From positions 2,604,001-2,668,000 of the forward strand of contig OX291551.1 in the NCBI GenBank assembly GCA_946406115.1: a DNA stretch of 64,000 nt, written 5' to 3'. The notes beneath the pieces are model-generated. The model saw nothing but the letters and a program-made list of their open reading frames with translations. It was not told the DNA's origin and ran no database searches. Within the stretch, counting starts at the first letter, position 1; each line of letters begins with the position of its first letter. The stretch is from Apoda limacodes (taxonomy: Eukaryota; Arthropoda; Insecta; Lepidoptera; Limacodidae). The position numbers and the translations under genes were made by a program. Positions 1 through 10,300 of this stretch are shown in pieces.

Positions 1-860
1 GTCAGTAACAACAAATACTAAATTGTGTTGATTAATTATTGAAAAAAGTTTGAATTATATACTCTGCATTGTTATTTCATCTGGATGTAAGTGAACAGTA
101 ATTCTTTTCACGCGTTATATGCATTTTGTCATAATACAGACAGAATATAGCATATAGAACACAAAGCTGTAAGTCGCAGCGGTATAGCTTACAAAATAAA
201 TTGAGCGCGGCGCAATATATAGCCTAGTAAATGTATCGATACTCATATTTGATTTTAAAAATTGCACATTTTTAGTTAATTAGAATAAGAGATTTATAAT
301 CCTGCATAGTAAGCGCTCTAATTGGTCGCAACTACTTCGCTATTGGTTAAAAATTAACCAATGGTATAACTTTCAGTGTTAACCCCGCCCCGCTTCCCCG
401 TAAACTGGTTGATGTGGTTTTCATACATTTCCGAATCATTAGCAGTCTGTACTACTCTAATGTCTTTGACGGTGTATAGTAGAGACATTGCAATCAGGTG
501 TTACGGGGTTACATGTCGAGTTAACATAAAATGTAAACATAAAATTCTTTATTTAGTAGCATTATTAATGATATAGTTACATCCAGATTCTTTTTATTGA
601 TTTTAATTATTATTTTAATTGAGTAGGTAGATAATAAAAACATTTTGGGGTTTCATTTAACCGCCAATACATTGGGAATTGTTATAATCAATTTAAATTT
701 TTATTTGCATAATGTATTTCGCTTTTTACTTGTAATTTGGGATTCCATATCAAATTGTACTGTAAGAAATAACTACATAATAAGATATTAATCAGATTCC
801 CAGAGTGTTGCAGGCAAATTGAATTGCAAAAACAAACCTTACAGTTCGTATAAATACCTA
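1..860. other. AT-rich stretch, no gene recognised
   Basis: No conserved coding sequence is visible on either strand; the short open frames here lack any recognisable motif. A CCAAT-type palindrome with a nearby GC box lies near 342-391 (listed separately) and could belong to a promoter for a gene beyond the left edge. Confidence 0.4.
320..391. promoter_or_regulatory. Possible promoter: CCAAT palindrome plus GC box
   Basis: An ATTGG box at 320-324 is followed by a perfect palindrome, ATTGGTTAA/TTAACCAAT with a 3-nt loop (342-362), and a GC-box-like CCCCGCCCC at 383-391. CCAAT and GC boxes close together are typical of animal promoters, but no downstream exon is recognised, so this is only a suggestion. 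Confidence 0.25.
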
Positions 861-890
861 CTCTACCAGCTGAGCTATCAAGGCACAAGT
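835..890 (-). repeat. tRNA-Tyr-like 5' half (SINE head or tRNA relic)
   Basis: On the minus strand the segment GATAGCTCAGCTGGTAGAG (complement of about 861-880) is a complete tRNA A-box region of the kind seen in tRNA-Tyr. The anticodon arm, B box and acceptor 3' half are not recognisable, so it is not an intact tRNA gene. It is most simply the head of a tRNA-derived SINE or a decayed tRNA copy. Confidence 0.4.
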
Positions 891-1726
891 CTGGCCAGTA
901 CAAATGCTGACTACTCTGGAAATACGCTCGTCACGAACGTCACAGCTACTAGAGACTAATGAAGTATCTATACTTGAACATCAATCTTACAAACAGAAAT
1001 CTTCATAGAATTAAGAAATAGAGTTTAAATAAGTATAGATATATAGAAATAATTTTTCTTCGTTCGCGTCAAGCCAATAAGTTAATTATTAATGTCCAAA
1101 ACATTAAGGCAATGTTTGTTTCAATATGCGTCGGTGAACAAACAATATACACAATAACGATGCGGAATAACCGTTATTGAAATAGGCTCAATAAGTACTA
1201 CCTTTTTTTCAGTGCTCAAAATATCACCATAAACCTGATACGATGACTAATGTTAATCTGGCGCAATTTTATGTCACAAATGCCGACAAAGGAACTTTCA
1301 GTAAAGTAACATAAAAAAAACTTTTTTGGGACTCAGGCCTTAAAATTTATTGTTTCTCTGGCCTGCAATGAAAACCCACCCTAATGGATAACTATTACTA
1401 AACATCCACAAGCTTGTAGCTATTTAAGAGGCCTCTTATTCGACCATAATTAAACAGTTAGTATTGGTTTTTATTTTATAGTAAGGTAGTTTGATTGATT
1501 ATAATACATTTGTATTTACCATTCACAATAAATTAGATAGTCAGAGCGAAAAATACATAAAGCAAAAAAACTTCAATAAATAAGTTACAGAATAGTTAGG
1601 TACATATATCTAGACATTATTTACAAAATCTCACTTACCTACCTGTCCAGAAAATTGCTTCTACACGTATCTGAGAATACTTAGGTATAAACTGCAGGTA
1701 GGTACTTCCAGATCTGTGTACGAAAA
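891..1726. other. Non-coding, nothing recognised
   Basis: AT-rich sequence without recognised exon, RNA gene or repeat structure. Confidence 0.4.
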
Positions 1727-2970
1727 TAGCCCGGGGTTAAAAAATAGCTCAGAGGAAAAAAAAAAATTAGCTACAGGATAAGAGTAGGCGGAATGGACGG
1801 CACAAGGGGTTCGTAAAAAGGGAAAAATAAATCCAAGTGATTTTGATTGGCGAGGGGTGGTGGGGGTGGGTTTTAGGGGTTGAAAATCGTTTTTTGCCAT
1901 TTTTGGCGGAGCATCTGCTCAGATCACAAAATAGACTACGGAAAAGTTGTAGATAATCATAAAATCTACAATTTTGGTTTAGGGTACTTTTCGACCTAAC
2001 CTCAAATTTTACGAGATATTGGCCAAAAACCGATTTTTCGTTTTTTGCCCCAAAAAAATGTTCAATATATTCATAATTTGGACTGAATGTACAACTGCTT
2101 CAACTTGTCCAATTTGCCCGTACTCTGTAAGTTAAATATTTTCTGAGATATTAACGATTTTCGAAAAAACAGTTTTTTTTATCGGTCGAAAAATTTGCAC
2201 GAAATTTTTTTCATTTTTATCCTCTTAAAGTAAAGTTTTATATGCATCCGAATTATGCTGCGAAACAGTTTTCAAATTTTTACATTAAGTTCGTAATTAT
2301 TTTTTTATGATTGAATAAAAATAAATAAATATTCTGTAGTATACTTGTGTAGTTGACACAAATATATCGAAAATAAAGTCTGGGTTTTGGAGGTTCGTTA
2401 AATAAATTGAGATTGAGAAGAAATCCACCTTCGAATTGGAAAAGCTTCCTCCAACTGAAGGAGCTGCTACAGCTACAGCATAGCTACAAAGTATACCATC
2501 AACTGCAACTTTGGCTAGGCAACGAGCTTGATTTAATATTTAGTTAATATCTCAGAAAATATTTAAATTACAGAGTTCAGGCAAATTGGAAAAGTTGAAG
2601 CACTCAAAAGTGTACATTCAGTCCAAATTATGAATATTTGGAACATTTTTTTGGGACAAAAAACGAAAAAAAATCGAAAAATATCTCGTAAAATTTGATG
2701 TTAGGTCGAAAAGTACCCTAAACCAAAATTGTAGATTTTATGATTATCTGAGCAGATGCTCCGCCAAAAATGGCAAAAAACGATTTTCAACCCCTAAAAC
2801 CCACCCCCACCACCCCTCGCCAATCAACATCACTTGGATTTATTTTTCCCTTTTTACGAACTCCTTTTCTAGTCCATTCCGCCTACTCTTATCCTGTAAC
2901 TAATTTTTCCGTTTTTTGCGTTTTCCGTTTAGTGCTAATATAATATATATTATATAATATCCCCGGGCTA
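1727..2970. mobile_element. 1.24-kb DNA transposon/MITE with long terminal inverted repeats
   Basis: The sequence from TAGCCCGGGG (1727-1736) to about 2155 reappears as the reverse complement from about 2540 to CCCCGGGCTA (2961-2970), giving arms of about 430 bp around a spacer of about 385 bp. Matching landmarks include GGCGGAGCATCTGCTCAGAT (1908) with its complement near 2750, and TAGGGTACTTTTCGACCTAA (1980) with its complement near 2710. Both ends lie next to TA, so the element could have TA target duplications as Tc1/mariner relatives do, but a three- or four-base AAA(A) duplication is equally compatible. No transposase frame is present, so the copy is non-autonomous. The outermost 30 bp differ more than the core of the arms. 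Confidence 0.75.
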
Positions 2971-3084
2971 AAAGGGGTTTGAAGAATTTTATATAACTTA
3001 TTACCTACGCCGGAGCCTGGCTTACTGTCCATGGACATTTCTTATAAAATCGATAGCTTACAATTAATAATAATGACAATAATT

Positions 3085-3238
3085 TTCGACATATCACACA
3101 GCGCCATCTGGTCCCAAACTAAGCAAAGCAAAAACAAATGTTTTTCACATAAATGTTTGTCCAGTGCGGGAATCGAACCCACACCCCCTGCACAGCAGCT
3201 GGCCACACTGCGACTAGGCTGTGAGGGAGTCAACAAAT
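3085..3238 (-). mobile_element. tRNA-derived SINE fragment
   Basis: The minus strand carries GGTTCGATTCCCGCACTGGA (complement of about 3159-3178), a perfect Pol III B box in the context typical of lepidopteran tRNA-derived SINEs, preceded by a diverged tRNA-like head. The coordinates are approximate. Confidence 0.55.
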
Positions 3239-4330
3239 AATAAACAGACAAGAAATAATAAAACAATGTTTGGCAAAATCTTTACAGTCTTACTAATAAC
3301 AATGGTTTGTTAAAATTTCTTTTATCAAACATGCTACGATATGCGACCATATCTTGCACAAGCTTCTTTGGGATAAATCGTACTTGCAGTACAGTATCCG
3401 AGAGCGACCAGCAATGTTTAAGCCGTTTGCTCGAGCGGTCAAATATCAAATTTGAAAATCGGACGACCTCAAGTTTTATTTAAAAAATCGACGGCTTGGC
3501 GGCAAAATTACCTTTTTTCAATAAACGTACGTTATTATGTTATTATTGTTTTAATTTACACGCATGTTTGAGAAAATCACTAAGTATACAAACCTTGGCC
3601 AGAACTGAGCATAACCGGACTTTGTGATGCTTGCCTCAGCTACGCCTCAGCCTGGCATACTCACAATCGCCTAGTTATGCTGCATTTGTGGGCCACGGCA
3701 GTAATGTACTGATTTCCTCTTTTAGATTAGCGAAGGTTTTGCACGGCTTAATAAACAGAGTGGTGACAGATTAAGCCAATTCTAACCTCGGTTGAAATAT
3801 TAGCTACATGGGCTATAGTTATATCAGTAACACATATTTTAGGGTAAGTATTGTAAGTTTCCAACACAAGATTGATATTATTAGGGCGTTTGGAACCCAA
3901 ATGTGTGGAAAAGAGCCTGAACCTCTACAGAAGGAATAAGCGCAGATACAGTTACCTACAAGTGCTCATGTATTCTTTTGTCCACTTTTTTTCCGGAGTA
4001 ATGTTAATTAAGTAATTTGATGAAATCATCAAAATAGTTATTGTCTGGTGCCGCAGTGTATACCATGAAGTAGACCTCGATCAATAACATGCAAATGGCC
4101 AATATGTTCATCTCAGTTTATAAGAACACATATTTTATGTTCTGCACAATTCCACATTTAACTACGGTTAATTTAATTTTCATCAGCTACTCATAATGTA
4201 CATTAAATTAACTTCCAATTTAATTTATTCTTAATGGAGACCATGATTAGGGCAGTCATGTAGTCATAACTCTGTAAATCTTACAGGTATTTGGATATGT
4301 ACACTGCTTTAGGACTCATTATTTTCGTTA
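3239..4330. other. Non-coding sequence downstream of Aph-1
   Basis: Nothing recognised. It lies beyond the 3' end of Aph-1 and may contain degraded repeats. Confidence 0.4.
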
Positions 4331-4336
4331 TTTATT
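4331..4336 (-). terminator. Aph-1 polyadenylation signal (AATAAA)
   Basis: TTTATT on the plus strand reads AATAAA on the minus strand about 50 nt after the Aph-1 stop codon, implying a very short 3' UTR. Confidence 0.5.
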
Positions 4337-4382
4337 ATTATCGCCAACTTATTTTAGAATTTCAACACATTTCTCTTATAGT

Positions 4383-7300
4383 TTAAGTTCTAGATCTAAA
4401 ACTTTGTAAGAAATTGTTACAAGTACCTCCAGCAGATTTAAAAGCTAAATAAGCTGTTACAATTAACACCATATATGAAGGTAAGATGGTTGCTGCATAT
4501 AGTTCTTTGCTGTTTAATAAACTAAGTCCAGATACGAAACAATGGGACCCAATAACCCAACAAATCTTTATATAATTCTTTTCGTCAAGACCACTGAAGA
4601 ATATCACACTCCAAAATGTATTTAAAAGGATCATGCATAAAGTCATGGCTGCACTTGTCACAAAGAAATACTCTGTGCCATTACGAAGTCCCAATGTACC
4701 AGGCCCAATCTGAAAATAAGTTTTTTTATTAAATAACGTAGGTATAACAAAAACTATCTACCAAATTGAACAAATTAATTATAACAACTACTAATCTTAA
4801 TAAAGTTATGGCATGCTAATCTATGAAAACTTTGAAAATCACTTTTGAATGGCTTTGTACTAAAACAAACACATGTGTTTTCGTCAAAATAAAACTTTTT
4901 AAACCCCTAATGTAGTAATCCATACATTCATACAATGTTATAGATAAAATAAAAAAACGATCATGGCACTAATTGCACGGAAAATAGGAGTTTTTAAGTT
5001 CTATAGACCAAAATAATTTGCATTCAGTCAAGATATCCAACTATTTTGGACATATTTTGTTCGCAGAAGGCAATATGATTTCCCAGAAAAAATTTCATTT
5101 TATCAATCGAACTCTTTTTTCGTATGAACAAATTTTTTTTAACCAAATAAATGTACGTTTTAGATCAACCAAACTTAAATTAACTACCCTAAGATAGTTA
5201 ATGTTCTTGTATAGAATAAATACATTATATATATGCAACATTTTATTTTTCTTTGTTTGAACCAAAAAATAAACTTTTGCTTTGATATAATTTTTTTCGC
5301 CAAAAACATGGTTTTCTTAATTCTGCGACGTCACTTAGTGAAAACTATATCTTTCGTTTAAATTAATTGTATCATAAATCAAAGCCAGTGAAAGTTCAGT
5401 TAAGATAATATTGTGTTGTATTAGACAAAATAATAATTTTAACAGATTTTTTTAGATTCTTGTCTCAGAATCTGATATTTTAAGCTGAAACTCTTGTTTA
5501 GGTCGAAACAAATTAAATACCTGCTTTAAAATATTAAAATTTATCGTTGAAATTGAAGATAATCAGCTAGTATCGCTTTGAATAAATTTTCTTTTCGTTT
5601 AATCAAATACCTGCATTTTTAAAACGGAATGAACCTCATCACTGTCCTTCGTAGAATTTCGTGTTGGGTTTTAATTTTAAATAATTGTTTATTGTACGGT
5701 TTTGTGCGTATCAGTTCATGCAAGAAACCTACAGATAATTATTATCTGAGAATTGAAAAACTCGTGGCTCAGTCACATTCGTCTATCTCAAACGATAAGC
5801 GAAGTTAAGCAACGTCGAGCGTGGTCAGTACTAGGATGATGACCGCTTAGCGGCACTCTTCTTTCTTCCATGTTCAAGATGGCTCGTTATATAGTCGTAA
5901 CAATTATAATTAAACATAACACTGTATAATCAGCTAAACGCGATAATAGCAACTAGGCTCGACAAATGTTCTGCCAAGTCACAGAAAGGCAGAGCAGTAG
6001 ACTGACTCTTTATGGCCCAAGCCTCCAGAAAAGAGGCCCTGTGCCCCTGCAGTAGGGCACTAACTAGCTCGACAAATGTCCGCCAAGACACACTAAGTCA
6101 GTGCGGTATACCTGACTCTATATGACCCAAGCTTCCAGAAAAGATGCGTAGGGCTCTTTTAAAAAAAAAATTATGTAAATTTGGACCGAAACACTTTTTG
6201 TGTTAAACTAAAATATAATGTTAAGAGCTGTCGTAGTCAAGTTAAGAACACTATTCTCTTGCGTAAACTACAAATTTTGTTCCGTGCAATAATGCACGAA
6301 GTTCTACGCCCAAGAAAACTAAGTGTTTCAAATAAAGAAGCATATTTTTCTTCAATGAATTAAATATTGTCTCAAACTGATAGAGTTTTATTTACTGGTT
6401 CAAAGAAATTTGATCTTGTGTTAACTTCATAATATTGGATGAAGAAAATATTCGTTGGTGTATATATGAAACGATATTTTTCTGGCTCAACTAATCCTTT
6501 TCCCGTGTGGAGGTGTCTACACACTCACTAGTCACCTGACCGCCACCGTTGGCGAGTGCTGAAGACGAGTGCCGGTTGGTGATTACCACCACTTAATCCT
6601 GCCTCAGCACATCAGGTCGCTAACGACTAAGCGCAACGCGGCCTGCCGCAGATGCGATCGCGCTCCCAGTATCGAAAACAAAGCTCGCTTCAACGACTTA
6701 CACCGCCGTGTAAGAACCGCTTTAGCTGAGCTTCGCGCCCAACGTTTTGGTGATCTGATGGAGAACATTTCTCCTTCTCATCAAGCTTATTGGCAACTAG
6801 CTTAAAAATCAGACACCGCTAACTCTCTCCCTCCGTTAACTCGTCCCAACAACGTTCCCGCGTTCGATGACGACGAAAAAGCGGATTGCCTAGCGTCTAG
6901 CCTCCAAGTCCAATGTGCCTTAAGCACACAGCCGTTCGATCCCGACCACGTGCATGAGGTAGACGGCGAAGTGGAACGCAGAATTTCTCTGCCCCCACAG
7001 GACCACATGCCCCCAGTCACTGTCGACGAAGTCAAACAGGTCATCAAAGACCTACGCCCCCGTAAAGCCCCCGGCGCGGACGGTATCTCTAACGATATTC
7101 TAAACCGCCTCACTGTTCCCCTTCTCTGCCTTCTAGTAGCGATTTTCAACGCTGCTATCGAAAATTGCTCCTTTCCTTCTCAAGAAAAAGATGAAATAGT
7201 TAAAGGCATCCACAAGCCAGGCAAAGCTCGTACCGAGCCGTCCTCCTACCGCCCTATAAGTTCACTATAGGCGAATAGTTTTGGAAATGGAGAATCGAAG

Positions 7301-10300
7301 TGAATCCCGACAAAAGCTCTGCCGTTCTCTTTACCTCAGGCCGCCCTCCGCGGCCATCTTCCCTCTCACTCTTCGGTCGTGCCATTCCCTGGCAAAACAA
7401 GACCAAATATCTCGGTGTGACCCTGGATAGGCGTTTGAACTTCGGCGATCACATCAAAATAGTTAGAGAACGTGCCGCCTTTGTCCTCTGTACTTTGTAC
7501 AGTAAGATGTCGGTTAGAAATAAGCTGTATCTTTACACAACTTGTATCCGCCCCATTCTAGTACTAGTGTCGTTTATGCCTTGTCTAAACGCAATCTCCA
7601 TAAACTCCAGACCCTCCAAAACCGCTTTCTCTGAGCGGCCACCGGAGATTCCTGGTACGTCCTACCTACACAGGGACTTTGAGCTCCCCACGATTCCCCA
7701 ATATTTCAAAGACCTGGCAGTCCGCTTTTTCGAGTGTACACAAAAACACCCGAATCGACTAATTGTGAAATCCACAACGTATGATCCCCCCGACCGACCT
7801 CGGCATGGTTGTAAAACTATTGTTTGGCGGCCTCGGCACGTACTAACGGCCCTAGATGCCAATCTCGCTGTCCGGATAGCAAGATTCTCTACGACCTCTC
7901 CGAATAGGGACTCCCCCCTAACATGACGGGAAATCCTCTCCTGGCGGTGACTCACCTTCGGGTTCGAGACTCACGCCGGTCGAAGGGACGCCACTGAGAG
8001 CAACAACCCAAGCCGAGGCTCCCTCCCGCGGGGAGCCCTTGAGCGTTGGGCGCTATGCGGGCTGAGGCTCCTTCAGAGACTCGTCCAAAAAAGCCCGGTG
8101 AAGCAGTAATGGCTGCAACAGCCAACTGCATAGTCAAATTAAAAAAAAAATATTATTGCGAAAATGGCTGTTTGTTACAATATAACGGTTAAACCGCTGA
8201 CCCACGTCAAATGTGAGTCAGTTGTTTTACTATAATCAAGAAGTTGCCGTAGGAATCTCACGTCGATAACCGAATTAAGCGTGCTATTAGTTACATAGAC
8301 ATCACAAGGACCAATTATTAAAGTTAGCCCTACAGAAATTTAAAAAACCCGGCAAGTGGGCACGCACTTGGCCGGTTTTTTGACGCATAAAGATAGGGAA
8401 AATAGGATAGGGAAAATTACTGATATCTGTAAAACTTGTAAACTGATTTGCTATGGATATAAATACGGTTAAAGTATTTATATCCATATCAAATTTTGAG
8501 ACCACGCAGTATTCAACTTTGAAAACCAATAACTCCCGATGTATTTACATCTTAGTGAATAAAATACTTAAATACCTCAATTGCAATTTTTTAAAACCTA
8601 AGAAATGGGATGTGAGAATAAAAAATATGAGGTGCACCTATTCTTGAATTCTTTCCTTTCTGTAGCATTTCATCATAATCATATAAAAACTGCAGAATTA
8701 AAATGATGCCGCGATGTGGAATACATTTGAGTAAAATCCTAGAATGATTAAGTATATGCCCTTTGTATATGAATATTAAAAAAAAACCGGCCAAGTGCGA
8801 GTTGGACTCACGCACCGAGGGTTCCGTACCTACCACCATTTATACATAAACAAAAGAATATGTTTTTTTTTAAATTTGAGTTGATTGAATGAAAGGTAAA
8901 TTGCGGTTTACGATTTAAGACGTATTAAAAAAAACTACTAACTAGATCTCGTTCAAATCAATTTTCAGTGGAAGTTTGCATGGTAATGTACATCATATAT
9001 TTTTTTTAGATTTATCATTCTCTTATTTTAGAAGTTACAGGGGGGGAGGGGGGGAGACACATTTTCTTTTTCTATTTTTGTGTAAAAATCTTAATACCGT
9101 TCACAGAATACTAGATGTATTTACCAAGTTTCAACAGTATAGTTCTTATAGTTTCGGAAATAAGTGGCTGTGACATACGGACGGGCAGACAGACATGACG
9201 AATCTATAATGGTTCCGTTTTTTGCCATTTGGCTACGGAACCCTAAAAACCGGCTAAGTGCAGCTCTGACTCGCGCACCAAGGGTTCCATACAAATTTAT
9301 TATATGTAGATAGTTCTTCCATCATGAGATCAAGTCTCACAGGTTTTTGATCAGATTTTAGATTTTTTCATATATTTCTGATACTAACGATGCAGGAACA
9401 TGTTGCTTTTTGCCAAATTTCATGATTATAGTTCAACAAGAACTACCCCGTAGGTTTTGATGTATTTGTGTCACAATATGTGACAAAAATGACCCAATTT
9501 TGGGCATAGTTTTTTATTACATTGACTTAAAAGCTTGATTTTCTTACAACTACAAGTAACTATAGACTTTAGTATTTGATAATAATTTCAACTTGATACA
9601 TCCATGCGATTCTCAGTAAAAGGGTCTCGACAAACTTTTTTTTATGTATAACTAGCTGACCCGGCAGACGTTGTTATGCCCTTAAAGTTGATGCACTGTA
9701 GCAATATCAGTGTGCCCAGTGTGAGTTTTTCACGCTACTATCGCGTTCGCGGCAACGAAATACATGTATGGTAATGTATGGTAATGAAGGAGCGCCTCTA
9801 GGGGACGCGTTTCGAGACTATTTTTTTCTCATAGGACTTTTAATGAATACGCGAACGCGATTGTAGATTTACGAATACGCAAAAACTCACTGTTACAACC
9901 AAGGGTTATGATAGGGCTATCTGTTAGAAATGTATGTTACTCTTAGCCAGCGCACGCCATGCAAAGCTCCCAGTCGGCATGTATGTATATTGATGTATTG
10001 TTTATATACCTACATATGTCAAGTTAATTTGTATTTAAACCCTTACTGCGCAAGTCCGAAGTCGCACTTTACCCTTTTTTTCTTTCTCAAAAACCTTCCC
10101 CGGCGTGTGCCTAACAACTTACGAAAATTTCATTATAATCGGTTCACCCTTATTGTCCTGTCCGACTCGCACTTGACCCTTTATTTCTTTCTCAGAAAAC
10201 TTCCCCGGCGTGTGCATAACAACCTACCAAAATTTCATTACAATCGGTTCACCCTTATTGCCCTGTCCGACTCGCAGTTGACCCTTTTTTTCTTTCATAA

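Noticed and set aside
688..903. Intact tRNA-Tyr gene
   Set aside because: Only the D-arm/A-box half is present; no anticodon arm, T arm or acceptor match.
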